NCBI GenBank assembly: GCA_028718125.1
Contig: JAQUMN010000004.1
Coordinates: 1 to 64,000, forward strand
Direction of reading: 5' to 3'
Length of the DNA stretch: 64,000 nucleotides
Origin: Kiritimatiellia bacterium
GTDB lineage: Bacteria > Verrucomicrobiota > Kiritimatiellia > JAAZAB01
In this document: in pieces, positions 24,233 to 33,714 of the stretch
Position numbering within the stretch: position 1 is the stretch's first letter
Layout: every line of letters starts with the position of its first letter
Made by a program: the position numbers and the translations under genes
The notes under the pieces: model-generated
The model's input: the letters and a program-made list of their open reading frames with translations, nothing else
Databases searched by the model: none
Told to the model about the DNA's origin: nothing

Positions 24233-25165
24233 TTATTCCTCGCTCTCATCGGATTCGTCAACCACAATTGTCTCGGTATATGGCATCATCACGGGCTGCA
24301 TCGGAATTTGCTGGTCCCCCTGGCTTGGACTGGTCTGCATTTGCGGGGACATGGCGGCAGGTTGAGCAACCGGCTGGCCAACCGCGGCTGCCCCACCACC
24401 CTGATCGGGCGCCTGGATGGGAGTAAACGGATTGGGATTTTCCTGCCCGGCGGCGCCCGTTGCGCTTACCGGCTTAAACGGAGAGGGCTGCGGCCGGAAG
24501 GGCGAGACAAACGGCATTGTCATGTTGGTGTTAGGTTTGAAAAATGATTCAAGACTCCTGGACTGGAACGCCGTGTTGGTGGTCAAACGCTGGAAAGGCG
24601 AAGTGCCCCGCCTTTTTATATCCGAGAAAAACGGTTTGCGGCTGCTGCCGCTTTGATCAATCAAACCGAAAGGCGTGGCGGCGGATTCCGCAGCCAGGTT
24701 TTTACCGGGCATTACAAACGTTGGCAGCCCCGGCGCACCCGCCACGGCTGGAGCCGCATTCTTATCCGGATGGAGCTTGATCACCGCGGTTTCACCGCCC
24801 CTTTTCAGCATCGCCTCTTCCTCGTCGTAATTCACCGAGACCAACTGCATGCCGCCGATTTCCTGGCCAATGTTCAGATAGATGTGTTTGTTGGCTTTCT
24901 TGTCCAGGATGCCCAGCTGGATTTTATCGCCATCGTCAATAATGGCCTTCATTTCATAGTCCTTGGCAAAGGATTCACCCACCGCCTGGCCATCGCCGGC
25001 GGCTCCGGGCAGCACAATGGGCGCCACTTCACCGAACGGTTTCCGGTCAAGGATAACCTGGTAGCGGCTGAAATCCGTCGTTGTGGCAGCTTGCGCCGTC
25101 ATGACGGCTCCCCACCAGACAATAGCGGCATTCAGGCAGCAGCGTATGGTTCCCGGCTGTTTCAT
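24233..25165 (-). CDS. Exported protein with SPF-rich low-complexity tail
   Basis: Family not recognised. The 310-residue protein has a signal ending ...GAVMTAQA-ATT. A compact domain (about 28-135) starts FSRYQVILDRKPFGEVAP and contains YEMKAIIDDGDKIQLGILDKK and YLNIGQEIGGMQLV, a pattern weakly like GspC/PilP-type periplasmic modules. Residues ~140-300 are Pro/Gln/Ala-rich and repeat short SPF or NPF tripeptides (TSPFQ, VSPFR, PSPFK, PNPFT). The tail ends in acidic DESDESEE. It is likely periplasmic and could bind a partner through the repeats. It is in the same transcript as the glycosyltransferase downstream (5-base gap), but function is unknown. Confidence 0.6.
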   Translation of the reverse strand: MKQPGTIRCCLNAAIVWWGAVMTAQAATTTDFSRYQVILDRKPFGEVAPIVLPGAAGDGQAVGESFAKDYEMKAIIDDGDKIQLGILDKKANKHIYLNIGQEIGGMQLVSVNYDEEEAMLKRGGETAVIKLHPDKNAAPAVAGAPGLPTFVMPGKNLAAESAATPFGLIDQSGSSRKPFFSDIKRRGTSPFQRLTTNTAFQSRSLESFFKPNTNMTMPFVSPFRPQPSPFKPVSATGAAGQENPNPFTPIQAPDQGGGAAAVGQPVAQPAAMSPQMQTSPSQGDQQIPMQPVMMPYTETIVVDESDESEE

Positions 25166-25285
25166 GGCAATGCTTCCTTGACCCCAAAAAGATTGGATTG
25201 GAAATTCAACATAGTTATCATATCATGTGCTGTTATTTTAGCAATGGTTAATCCGCAAGAGCGTCGTGATGAAAGAGTTAACACT

Positions 25286-26308
25286 ATGAAATTATTGGTT
25301 ACCGGCGGGGCGGGGTTCATCGGCAGTAATTTTATCCACTATATGCTGGCCGAATACCCGGACTTGGAAATCGTCAATTTCGATGCTCTGACCTATGCCG
25401 GCAACCTGGAGAACCTGGCGGCGGTCGAGCGAAACCCGCGCTACACATTTGTCAAAGGCGACATTGTCGTGGAAGCGGATGTTGCGGCGGCGTTTCAGGC
25501 GCACGCCGTGGACGCCGTGGTGCATTTCGCAGCCGAGAGCCATGTGGACCGCAGCCTGCTGTTGGGGCCGGAGGGGCCGGAGGCCTTTATTCGCACTAAT
25601 ATCCTAGGCACCCAACACCTGCTGGACGCCTGCCGCGCCCACCACGTCCGGCGATTTGTGCATGTTTCTACGGACGAGGTGTATGGGAGCCTGGAATCGG
25701 AAGGCCGGTTTACCGAAAGAACGCCCATCCAGCCGAATAATCCCTACTCGGCCTCCAAGGCAGGTTCCGACTTCATGGTGCGCGCAGCTCACAATTCTCA
25801 CGGCCTGGATGCCGTGATCACGCGCTGTTCCAATAATTTCGGGCCCTACCAGTTTCCCGAAAAACTGATCCCGCTGATGATTGCCAACGCCCTGGAAAAC
25901 AAGCCCCTGCCGGTTTATGGCGACGGCCGGCAGGTGCGCGACTGGATTTATGTGCGCGACCATTGCCGGGGCATTGATTGCGTTTTACGCCAGGGAAAGG
26001 CCGGCGAAGTTTATAATATCGGCGGCATGCACGACGTCCCCAACCTGGAGGTGGTGCAACTGATCCTCAAGCTGCTGAACAAACCCGCCTCCCTGATCCA
26101 GCACGTCACGGATCGGCCCGGCCATGACCGGCGCTATGCCATTGATTCCACCAAGATCGAAACGAAGCTAGGCTGGCGCCGGCAGTTCGATTTCGAGACC
26201 GCCCTGCGCGCCACCGTGGACTGGTACCTTCAGCACCGAGCCTGGTGGGAACGCATTCGCAACGGGGCCTACCGGAAATATTACGAAACCATGTATGGCA
26301 ACCGCTGA
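25286..26308 (+). CDS. rfbB: dTDP-glucose 4,6-dehydratase
   Basis: RmlB/RfbB converts dTDP-glucose to dTDP-4-keto-6-deoxyglucose, second step of dTDP-rhamnose synthesis, with bound NAD. The 340-residue protein has GGAGFIG at 7-13, the catalytic triad T129/D130/E131 (STDEVYG) and Y154/K158 (PYSASKAG). FGPYQFPEKLIPLMI and GDGRQVRDWIYVRDHC follow in the usual order, and KLGWR and TVDWYLQ end the domain. ATG 25286 was chosen because the upstream frame lies opposite the secreted-protein gene. It is separated from rfbCAD by about 11 kb of other genes. Confidence 0.95.
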   Translation: MKLLVTGGAGFIGSNFIHYMLAEYPDLEIVNFDALTYAGNLENLAAVERNPRYTFVKGDIVVEADVAAAFQAHAVDAVVHFAAESHVDRSLLLGPEGPEAFIRTNILGTQHLLDACRAHHVRRFVHVSTDEVYGSLESEGRFTERTPIQPNNPYSASKAGSDFMVRAAHNSHGLDAVITRCSNNFGPYQFPEKLIPLMIANALENKPLPVYGDGRQVRDWIYVRDHCRGIDCVLRQGKAGEVYNIGGMHDVPNLEVVQLILKLLNKPASLIQHVTDRPGHDRRYAIDSTKIETKLGWRRQFDFETALRATVDWYLQHRAWWERIRNGAYRKYYETMYGNR

Positions 26309-26388
26309 ATGCTGCCTGCATCCCGCCGGCAAAATTAAAAAGCCACTTTTCGCAGGCTTATCCTATCGCAAGAGTAGTCTCTTCACCA

Positions 26389-26769
26389 TTAAACCTTTCT
26401 TCTACAAAGAGCGAAAAGTCCAACTCCCAGGATGGCGCCAGCCAGGTTGGCCAGCATGTCTCCCCATGAACAGGCGCGCTGAATCCAAATCAAGCTACCC
26501 TGCAAGCCTTCCATCAGGACGCCGTAGGCCGTAGCTATCAGCACAATCCCAACCATCCATGTCGTCGGCCGATTTTGCATTTGCTTATGCAACGCCCAGC
26601 CCAACATTATCGCCCAGCCTCCATACATCAGGGCATGCAGAACTTTATCCTGCTGCGGAAAAAGCTCCGGCGTCTCAGTCAGGGCGCCGGCAGGCATAAT
26701 GGATAAACCCAGCATGCCCGCCGCATAGAGCCAGCAAATCAACCAACGATGCTTTGAAGTGATGCTCAT
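26389..26769 (-). CDS. VanZ-like family membrane protein
   Basis: A 126-residue protein with four hydrophobic helices (about 10-28, 47-63, 74-90, 104-122) and the VanZ-type signature of HALMYGGWAIMLG and EGLQGSLIWIQRACSWGDMLANLAGAILG. VanZ-like proteins are associated with cell-wall or glycopeptide-linked phenotypes, but for most members the role is unknown. It follows the WecA-like gene at 26822-27847 on the same strand (52-bp gap). Function is inferred from context as envelope-related only. Confidence 0.83.
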   Translation of the reverse strand: MSITSKHRWLICWLYAAGMLGLSIMPAGALTETPELFPQQDKVLHALMYGGWAIMLGWALHKQMQNRPTTWMVGIVLIATAYGVLMEGLQGSLIWIQRACSWGDMLANLAGAILGVGLFALCRRKV

Positions 26770-26821
26770 TGCGAACTCTCGCCAAAGTGAACACCTGCTC
26801 TCATGAAAATGAACGGGGGAG

Positions 26822-27847
26822 TCAAAAGCGCATGGACCGTTCGCGCCAGCATGTCCATGCCCACAGACTCAACGCGGCCACCAGGATTACGAAGGCCGCC
26901 GCCGTTATATAATTCCATCCCTTGACCGCCCATACCAGTCCAAGCGTTGCCAGCCCGATATAAAGGCCTGAAACCTGACCATGGGAAAGCCCGCTGATGA
27001 CCAACCTTTGATACAGATGTGACCGATGCGCCACCCATACCTTTTCGCCGCGGTACAATCGCCTGAAAAACGTAAACACCGTATCAAAGATAAACGGCCA
27101 GATTAACGCTATCCCTGCCAGGACGAATATCGGATCAGACTGTGAGGCCAGGATCGTCAACGCGGCAAAAGAAAACCCGAGAAACGCGCTGCCCACATCG
27201 CCCATAAATATACGGGCCGGTGGCCAGTTATGCCCCAGAAAACCAATACTGGCGGCCGCGATCAAAAGCCCCATGATGCCCACCATCGGCTGCCCGCCGA
27301 TCCATCCCAGGATGGCCCAGCCCGCCCCCGCAACCACAGCCTGCCCGCCGGCAATGCCATCAATCCCATCCATGAAATTATAGGCATTGGTCAACCCCAC
27401 GATCCATACCAGCGTCAGGGGAAACCCAAGCCAACCCAGAGGCAAATCCATTCCAAACGGTATAGCGATCTTCCGGATGATCCCAATCCCTGTCATGGCA
27501 ACACAGGCACCCAAGCCATGCACAAGCAAACGAACCCAGAATGGCACCGGGCGCATATCATCCCGCCAGCTGACACCGGCAATCAGCAACGCTCCCAACG
27601 TCAAGGCCGCCATGGCTCGCTGCGAAAATGCCGGATTGTTCAGAGTAACGATCCATGCCACAACCAGAACCACAACAACAATGGCCAGGCCGCCGCCCCG
27701 CGGCGTCGGCCGCGTATGAGAACTGCGTTCATTCGGCACATCCAGCATTCGCGCCCGACCGGCCCAGCGCCGGATTATGGCAACCCCCAGAGAGGCTGCA
27801 ACCACGGCCATTAAGGCAAGCGCGCCCATGTAAATGAAGGTGTTCAT
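26822..27847 (-). CDS. Undecaprenyl-phosphate sugar-1-phosphate transferase (WecA/MraY family)
   Basis: This integral membrane enzyme would start each polymer unit by moving a UDP-sugar phosphate (often GlcNAc-1-P) onto undecaprenyl phosphate. The 341-residue sequence has ~11 helices and the family motifs: VPNERSSHTRPTPRGGG at 37-53, the DD pair in WRDDMRPV at 94-101, NAYNFMDGIDGIAGG at 154-168, and the loop NWPPARIFMGDVGSAFLG at 207-224. The Asp residues bind Mg and the substrate. It fits WecA/TagO, matching UDP-N-acetyl-L-fucosamine genes downstream. The adjacent VanZ-like gene is probably cotranscribed. Confidence 0.92.
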   Translation of the reverse strand: MNTFIYMGALALMAVVAASLGVAIIRRWAGRARMLDVPNERSSHTRPTPRGGGLAIVVVVLVVAWIVTLNNPAFSQRAMAALTLGALLIAGVSWRDDMRPVPFWVRLLVHGLGACVAMTGIGIIRKIAIPFGMDLPLGWLGFPLTLVWIVGLTNAYNFMDGIDGIAGGQAVVAGAGWAILGWIGGQPMVGIMGLLIAAASIGFLGHNWPPARIFMGDVGSAFLGFSFAALTILASQSDPIFVLAGIALIWPFIFDTVFTFFRRLYRGEKVWVAHRSHLYQRLVISGLSHGQVSGLYIGLATLGLVWAVKGWNYITAAAFVILVAALSLWAWTCWRERSMRF

Positions 27848-27853
27848 TGTTCA

Positions 27854-29998
27854 TCAACGGACAGCATAGACTGTAATCCGATCCTGGGACCATATTTTCC
27901 GGAACTTTTCCGGATGAGATTCAAGATAATGTTGTGCTTCAAGGGAATAATAGCGACTGGCTTTAGGAACCGCATCTTCCGGCCAGTGTTTGGTGATTTT
28001 TCCCGTGATACTTAAACCACCATCGCGTCGATTTATAATAATCATTCCGCGGTTGCGGAGCTTTTCCCAAGCGTATGGTTCCGGCGGCTCATTTTCCGGA
28101 TTCGACGAGTTCAGCCATTTGGTATGCCAATAAGCGTTTTTTGGAGAATAGAACGGAAGGAAACCGGAAGTCCAACTGTCCGTCAATATCACCTTGCTTT
28201 CATACTGTGCAATGATTTTTCCCAGATCATCGAACAAATGATAGTCGTTTCCGGCAGGAATGTTCCGCAAAGTATAAACTTTATTGTAGGGCGCATAAAT
28301 ACCGGCCGCATTTATCGGGAAGATTAGTCCAACCAGGCCGGCGAGAACCAGAAGACATCCGACGTAATTAATCCAGGATAACCTTGGCCAAATCGGAGAA
28401 ACGCTAGTCGCTGGAGCCGAGCGCATCCTGTGAAACCATTCCTGCGCCTTACCTGAAAAATAGATAAACAAAAAACCACCGATGAATGGCAGGGGAATTA
28501 TATAGTGAAACCGATACAAGGTGGAAACCTGTCCCATCCTTGCCATCATATCAACCATCAGCGGATTAAAGGCCGTCAAAAACGGCATCAGCATGCCGGC
28601 TATCAGGTAAGGGCATTTGATAAACTGCCGAAACATGAATATAAACAGCAGCGATACAAACACCCCCCAGCATCCAACCGTCTGATAAAAAATAAAGAGC
28701 AGGCACACAGCCAGCCGAAAAAAGATGTTCTGGGGCAGATTGATCACAAATTTATTAAAAATGACCGGTTCAAGCGGGATACCGGCGGGGGGCATGCTGG
28801 CGGCAATCCAGGCCCCCGGCCTGAAATATCTGATTGCGATAAACCCGGCCAGAAACACAAGCAGCAGAAAAACGGCTAACCCCAGGTTTTTCCATTCGCT
28901 GACTGTCCATTGGTTCCCGCTAAGAATTTGTCCGGTACAGCCATTCGGACAAAGCAATGCGGTCCGGCGATTACGATAATTCGCAAGCTTACACCAAAGA
29001 ATTCTTGCGGATGCCACAAGACTCAACGCCCATGTCATAAAAAAAATAAACAATGACTCTTGCGTATGAATCGAACCGGTCACAAGCAACAAGATCGGCG
29101 CAATCCAGAGAACATGCCCCCACCAGCGATTGGACCGCAACCAGACCATGATGAGGGCCATGGCCGCGAGAAAGAGGACATAATTAAGCATGGTTGGCGC
29201 AAACGCGTAATAACGAATATAGGCGAACACCATATTTCCCATGGTGGCGGCGGCAAACAGGGAGGAAACGGCCGCCATCATCATTTTTTTGGGCGTGCTG
29301 ATCCGCAGACCGGCAAAAATAAACAGACCGAAATAATAGATTGCCAGAAGAAAAACCAGGACATTGGCGAAGGTCAAGCCGTGGATGGATTCCATCAGCG
29401 GCAGACTGGAAATATGGCAGAGCCAGGCATGAATAAAATACCAGTTGGAACCTGCGCCGGGAATCAACAGATGCCCGATGAATTGCGAGTCGAATGGCAA
29501 AGCGCCATTATCTATGAAGCCTAATTTCTGGGATTGGAATCTCCGCACGTGCTCCCACACATCCGAAGGGATCTCAAGATAAGGACCGGCATAGGCCAGG
29601 TAGCCGCAAACGACCCCGGCCAAGGCAAGGGGGACTGCCAGTCGTGACAGGCATAGGCGGGAATTAAAAAAACAGTGGATTAAATCAGGACGGTGCGGTG
29701 CGCGAGAAATTTTATTGCTCCTATATAGAAACGCTTTAGTAACGGCTAAAAACGCCAAAAGCATCCACTCCCACCGAACCCAGGCGGACCAGCGCGAAAT
29801 CGGCAGGGAATAATATTCAAACGGCAAAAGCGTAAGGACAAGGATGGAATAGGAGAGCGCGAAGGAAAGGAGAAAACGGAATTTTTTAATCCTCAGAATA
29901 ACCGTGATAAAAAAACCCGGCAGGAAAAAAAGGGCGATAAACAACTCGAGATAAATAATCTGGGGAGAAAACATCATGGTGCGATCCCATATTTCCAC
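27854..29998 (-). CDS. Large polytopic membrane protein (GT-C-like)
   Basis: Family not recognised with certainty. The 714-residue product has about 14-16 hydrophobic segments through residue ~560, then a soluble C-terminal ~150 residues (FDDLGKIIAQYESK, DSWTSGFLPFY, YSPKNAYWH). Multi-helix protein plus soluble C-terminal domain is typical of GT-C glycosyltransferases acting on lipid-linked sugars or of polymer-processing proteins. GGTGGAAAT precedes ATG 29998. It ends six bases before the WecA-like gene and starts 39 bases after the WbuB-like gene, so it is inside the same transcription unit. Catalytic residues cannot be fixed. Confidence 0.6.
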   Translation of the reverse strand: MEIWDRTMMFSPQIIYLELFIALFFLPGFFITVILRIKKFRFLLSFALSYSILVLTLLPFEYYSLPISRWSAWVRWEWMLLAFLAVTKAFLYRSNKISRAPHRPDLIHCFFNSRLCLSRLAVPLALAGVVCGYLAYAGPYLEIPSDVWEHVRRFQSQKLGFIDNGALPFDSQFIGHLLIPGAGSNWYFIHAWLCHISSLPLMESIHGLTFANVLVFLLAIYYFGLFIFAGLRISTPKKMMMAAVSSLFAAATMGNMVFAYIRYYAFAPTMLNYVLFLAAMALIMVWLRSNRWWGHVLWIAPILLLVTGSIHTQESLFIFFMTWALSLVASARILWCKLANYRNRRTALLCPNGCTGQILSGNQWTVSEWKNLGLAVFLLLVFLAGFIAIRYFRPGAWIAASMPPAGIPLEPVIFNKFVINLPQNIFFRLAVCLLFIFYQTVGCWGVFVSLLFIFMFRQFIKCPYLIAGMLMPFLTAFNPLMVDMMARMGQVSTLYRFHYIIPLPFIGGFLFIYFSGKAQEWFHRMRSAPATSVSPIWPRLSWINYVGCLLVLAGLVGLIFPINAAGIYAPYNKVYTLRNIPAGNDYHLFDDLGKIIAQYESKVILTDSWTSGFLPFYSPKNAYWHTKWLNSSNPENEPPEPYAWEKLRNRGMIIINRRDGGLSITGKITKHWPEDAVPKASRYYSLEAQHYLESHPEKFRKIWSQDRITVYAVR

Positions 29999-30037
29999 CA
30001 GTAAAGAAGCGTTCTAATCATTTAAACCACGCAATAA

Positions 30038-31267
30038 CTATTTTCGCATCGGCGCCAACATGGCAATCCATTGTAGCAACTGGTCCAGCAGGCGTTCCCG
30101 ATCAAAATACTGTTTATAATAGGTTCGGCCGCACAGACCCATATTCCGAAGCGCATCCGCAGGTAATTGAGACATCCGCAGGATGGCATTCGCCAAGGCA
30201 TTTGCGTCGCCCGCCGGAACGGCAATACCGGCGCCGGCTTCTTCAATCACCCGGACTCCTTCCCCATCCAAAGCCGCCACGACAGGTTTTGCGCAGGCCA
30301 GATACGATTGGATTTTACCCGGGATGGTCAATGCGAAAATCGGCTCCTTGCGCAGCGTGACCAGTAAAACATCCGCTAAAGCGAAATAACGCGGCATGGC
30401 TTCAAGGGGAAAACGACCCAACAAATGAACCTGTCCGCTCAAACACCGGCTCTTTACCTGGTCGTCAACCCAAGCCCGCCTACGACCATCACCTAAAATA
30501 ATCCAATGAATATCCGGATAGGGCTTAAGTTTTTCCGCCGCTGTTAAGATCGTTTCGAAATCCTGAGCCGCGCCTATGTTGCCGGCAAAAATAACGCGGA
30601 ACCCGTTTGGCAACTGGACCCGTTCCGGCGCTTCCAGCGGCACAGCCGTTGGTTGATATAATATTTCAGCACTGTTGGGAAAATATAAAAGCTTATCGGC
30701 CTGCACACCCTTTGATTGAATCGAGTCCGCGAAGGAGCGCGATTGAATTAATATCCGATCGCAGCGTTTATAGATGTAGCGTACTAGCCGGTCCACCCAC
30801 CCTATGACCCGTTGCGAATGAATTGCACCCGTTGCGGATAGACTTTCCGGCCAAAGGTCCAGAACCCATAACATAATCGGGGTGTGTTTTAAAAACCGAA
30901 GTAATAACGCCGGTATGGCCACGGTAATCGGCGAGGTTTGATAGACGAAAATGACATCATATTTTTCCCGACAGAGCCATGGCGCCAGCAAACTGGCCAA
31001 GAATGCAAAAGAAAAATAATTGAGTGCCAGCCGCAGCCCCTTGCCGCTTCCACGTGGCAGGAGCGGGACACGTCTGATTGTGACACCGTGGTAATCTTCG
31101 CGAGCACACGCAAAGAAACTATATCCTGGAAAGAATGCCCCGCCGGGATAATTTGGCTTGCCGGTAAGTATGGTAACCCGATGACCTCGTTCCTTCAAGC
31201 CAAGCGCAAGATCGTTGATCCGGAATTCCTCCGGCCAAAAATATTGGGTGACAATCAGAACATGCAT
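30038..31267 (-). CDS. wbuB: WbuB-like glycosyltransferase family 4
   Basis: A 409-residue GT4 enzyme closely like WbuB-type transferases, which add N-acetyl-L-fucosamine to lipid-linked GlcNAc. The N-terminal half has VLIVTQYFWPEEFRINDLA and TGKPNYPGG, which recur in WbuB. The donor half holds VIFAGNIGAAQDFETILTAA, IILGDGRRRAWV and the E-rich loop around KPVVAALDGEGVRVIEEAGAG. The ATG at 31267 fits the family start (MHVLIVTQ). It follows directly the Fnl gene trio (1-bp gap), whose product UDP-L-FucNAc would be its donor. Sugar specificity is inferred from that context. Confidence 0.83.
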   Translation of the reverse strand: MHVLIVTQYFWPEEFRINDLALGLKERGHRVTILTGKPNYPGGAFFPGYSFFACAREDYHGVTIRRVPLLPRGSGKGLRLALNYFSFAFLASLLAPWLCREKYDVIFVYQTSPITVAIPALLLRFLKHTPIMLWVLDLWPESLSATGAIHSQRVIGWVDRLVRYIYKRCDRILIQSRSFADSIQSKGVQADKLLYFPNSAEILYQPTAVPLEAPERVQLPNGFRVIFAGNIGAAQDFETILTAAEKLKPYPDIHWIILGDGRRRAWVDDQVKSRCLSGQVHLLGRFPLEAMPRYFALADVLLVTLRKEPIFALTIPGKIQSYLACAKPVVAALDGEGVRVIEEAGAGIAVPAGDANALANAILRMSQLPADALRNMGLCGRTYYKQYFDRERLLDQLLQWIAMLAPMRK

Positions 31268-31268
31268 G

Positions 31269-32387
31269 TTATTGCCGCCACACAACCCGATTCACATAAT
31301 CGGTATAACTCAAAATGATGCGCGCCACTTTTTCCGCCAAATTCGGCGCATTATAATCGCTCACCATGCGCAGAGTCCGTTCTTCGCCCCGTTTCTGATT
31401 TTCCAATAGCTTAAGTCCCTCCTGAATGCGCGGCCATTGCAGGCCCACCATCATGACGGCCCCCTCCTCCATCCCTTCCGGCCGTTCATGGGCCTCCCTT
31501 ATATTCAAGGCGGGAAAGTTCAGGATCGAGGATTCCTCCGTGATGGTGCCGCTATCTGAAAAAACCGTTTTCGCATGCATCTGCAGATTAACATAATCGC
31601 AAAAACCAAAGGGCGGCATCAGTTCTACACTCGCGGGTAATTTTATTTTCTCGCTCTCTATTTTTTTGCGGGTGCGCGGATGGGTGGACACAATTACACG
31701 CAATCCCGTCTTCTCCGCCAAAGAGACCAGGAGATTAATCAGCCCGGAAAATTGTTCGGGCGAATCGATATTTTCCTCGCGATGGGCGCTGACCGTAAAA
31801 TACCCGCCAGTCTCCAGGCGCAGGCGCTTCAAGACATTCGAGGCATTGATTTTCGGCAGATAATAATGCAACACCTCGTACATCGGACTGCCGGTCTTAA
31901 TCACCCGATCCGGCGGCAACCCCTCGCGCAAGAGATACTCGCGCGCAATGGACGAATAGCACAGATTAACGTCGCTGATATGGTCAACAATCCGGCGGTT
32001 GATTTCCTCCGGCACGCGCTGGTCAAAACACCGGTTGCCGGCTTCCATGTGAAAGACAGGTATCTTCCGGCGCTTTGCCGCGATAGCGGACAGACAGCTG
32101 TTGGTATCGCCCAGAATTAAGGCCGCATCCGGCTTAACATCTCTAAGCACCGCATCGGACCTGGCAATGATGAGTCCCATGGTATCCGCCGCCGTCTTGC
32201 CGGCCGCTTCCAGGAAATAATCCGGCTTGCGGATTCCCAGGTCTTCAAAAAACACCTGGTTTAATTCGTAGTCATAATTCTGTCCGGTATGGATAACGAC
32301 CTGTTCGGTGTAATTATCCAAAACTGCCATTACCCTTGAAAGGCGGATAATCTCGGGCCGCGTGCCGATAATGGTTGCAATTTTCAT
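31269..32387 (-). CDS. fnlC: UDP-sugar 2-epimerase (FnlC/WbjD type)
   Basis: A 372-residue UDP-GlcNAc 2-epimerase-family protein. [16 protein letters not shown] at 5-20 is the nucleotide-binding start, and [19 protein letters not shown] and [13 protein letters not shown] are the usual UDP/active-site blocks. Placed after the FnlA- and FnlB-like genes, it should perform the last step, turning UDP-2-acetamido-2,6-dideoxy-L-talose into UDP-N-acetyl-L-fucosamine. Paralogues (WecB) act on UDP-GlcNAc to UDP-ManNAc, but no ManNAc dehydrogenase lies nearby. It is directly followed by the WbuB-like transferase gene. Confidence 0.87.
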   Translation of the reverse strand: MKIATIIGTRPEIIRLSRVMAVLDNYTEQVVIHTGQNYDYELNQVFFEDLGIRKPDYFLEAAGKTAADTMGLIIARSDAVLRDVKPDAALILGDTNSCLSAIAAKRRKIPVFHMEAGNRCFDQRVPEEINRRIVDHISDVNLCYSSIAREYLLREGLPPDRVIKTGSPMYEVLHYYLPKINASNVLKRLRLETGGYFTVSAHREENIDSPEQFSGLINLLVSLAEKTGLRVIVSTHPRTRKKIESEKIKLPASVELMPPFGFCDYVNLQMHAKTVFSDSGTITEESSILNFPALNIREAHERPEGMEEGAVMMVGLQWPRIQEGLKLLENQKRGEERTLRMVSDYNAPNLAEKVARIILSYTDYVNRVVWRQ

Positions 32388-32481
32388 GTTTAAGAATCCT
32401 TTTTTTCAGGCTCCGAACCATAATTCGCGGGTATAATATTACAAAAGATGGCGTCTATGAGCGACACCGTTTATTTATTTT

Positions 32482-32550
32482 GACAGGATTAACCGGATTT
32501 CATGACGATCATAGATAACCTGATCCTATGGCAATCCCGTTAATCCTGTC
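32482..32550. repeat. Dispersed inverted repeat between fnlB- and fnlC-like genes
   Basis: The arms GACAGGATTAACCGGAT (32482-32498) and ATCCCGTTAATCCTGTC (32534-32550) match in 16 of 17 positions around a 35-base loop. This GACAGGATTAAC palindrome type is known to me as a recurrent intergenic element in several bacterial groups. A lone ACCTGACAGGATTGAC half-site is near 1904-1918. It fills a 199-bp gap in the operon. Confidence 0.75.
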
Positions 32551-32586
32551 CAACATTCTATCCAAGTAATCCATGTTACTGGGCAA

Positions 32587-33714
32587 TCATTTTTCTGGAA
32601 TAACCGGCATACCAATGGTGTCAAGCCGGGAGGGATTAAACACCTCCGGCGACCAGAACAAGGTAACTAATTCGCTCCCGCCGACATTTTCGATGGAGTG
32701 CGTGTAACCCGGCGGAATATCCACCACTCTTAAATCCCGGCCGTTGACGCGATATTCAATAACAGCCCCGTCCTGCACCGGCCTGAACCGAATTATCGCT
32801 TCGCCTTCAACAACCAGGAATTTTTCCGCTTTCGTATGATGATAATGGTTGCCGCGCGTAATGCCGGGATGCGTCCGCGATATGAATATCTGGCCGAACG
32901 GGTGCGATTTTACAAACTCAACCAGACATCCCCGCGGATCGCGCTTCTGCTCCAGGTCATAGCCAAAATCGGCGGTATCCAGATAAGTCAGAAACGTGCC
33001 GTAAAGTTTGCGCGCGAATTCCCCGCTGAAATCGGGTAGATACAGCGATCTCCGCATTTCCCGGAAAGATCGAATGAGTTCGGCTAATCCGCCCAAGTTA
33101 ACCTTGTAGACCGGCTCGATTTCCCGATACGCAACGCCCGAGGGCATACCTGATTCAAGCTGCCGTAAAAAGTCCTGCACGACGTCATCAATGTAAATCA
33201 GCTCAATTTCCCGGTTCGGATCCGAAATCGTCACCGGCCGATCATGGGCAATATTGTGGCAAAAGGTTGCTACCACGGAATTATAATTCGGGCGGCACCA
33301 TTTTCCGAAAACGTTTTTCAAGCGATAGATGACCACACGCGCACCACTGCGTTCGGCATAGGCCAAAACCGCATCTTCCGCTTTGCGCTTGCTGACGCCA
33401 TAAGGATTATCCAATACGACTTGGACCGAGGAAGACATCACCAGGGGCACCGCTCGCTTCAACTTTAACAGCTGACGGCAAATATGGGTCGTAAAATCGG
33501 CATTGCCGATCTGGAATTCGCGCTCATTTTCCGGACGATTGATCCCGGCCAGGTGAAAAATGAAGTCGGACGTCGCCAGGGCATTCGCCAAATCGTTTGC
33601 CGTGCTGTCAATATCTATGGGCAACAGGGTGTAATCGGATCGGCGCTCCAATAACGTGCCGGCCAGATTTTGCCCTATGAACCCCTTGGCCCCGGTAACG
33701 AGCACCGTTTTCAT
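32587..33714 (-). CDS. fnlB: UDP-sugar reductase with C-terminal cupin (FnlB/CapF type)
   Basis: A 375-residue bifunctional protein like CapF/WbjC/FnlB. The N-terminal NAD(P)-binding domain has VTGAKGFIGQNL at 6-17, FIFHLAGINRPENEREF, and the catalytic YGVSKRKAEDAV Tyr-Lys pair; SSSVQVVLDNPYGVSK is the family hallmark. The C-terminal cupin (about 245-365) shows GNHYHHTKAEKFLVVEGEA with metal-binding His residues and a PPGYTHSIENVG second motif. In the UDP-L-FucNAc pathway the cupin epimerises and the SDR domain reduces the 4-keto sugar. It overlaps the FnlA-like gene by 4 bases (33711-33714). Confidence 0.92.
   Translation of the reverse strand: MKTVLVTGAKGFIGQNLAGTLLERRSDYTLLPIDIDSTANDLANALATSDFIFHLAGINRPENEREFQIGNADFTTHICRQLLKLKRAVPLVMSSSVQVVLDNPYGVSKRKAEDAVLAYAERSGARVVIYRLKNVFGKWCRPNYNSVVATFCHNIAHDRPVTISDPNREIELIYIDDVVQDFLRQLESGMPSGVAYREIEPVYKVNLGGLAELIRSFREMRRSLYLPDFSGEFARKLYGTFLTYLDTADFGYDLEQKRDPRGCLVEFVKSHPFGQIFISRTHPGITRGNHYHHTKAEKFLVVEGEAIIRFRPVQDGAVIEYRVNGRDLRVVDIPPGYTHSIENVGGSELVTLFWSPEVFNPSRLDTIGMPVIPEK

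Noticed and set aside
24653-25285. Long N-terminal extension of rfbB
   Set aside because: This in-frame part is antisense to the exported-protein gene; the RmlB signature begins at 25286.
27230-27814. 194-codon open frame antisense to the WecA-like gene
   Set aside because: Gln/His/Pro-rich composition typical of a shadow frame; the opposite strand has a clear WecA/MraY signature.
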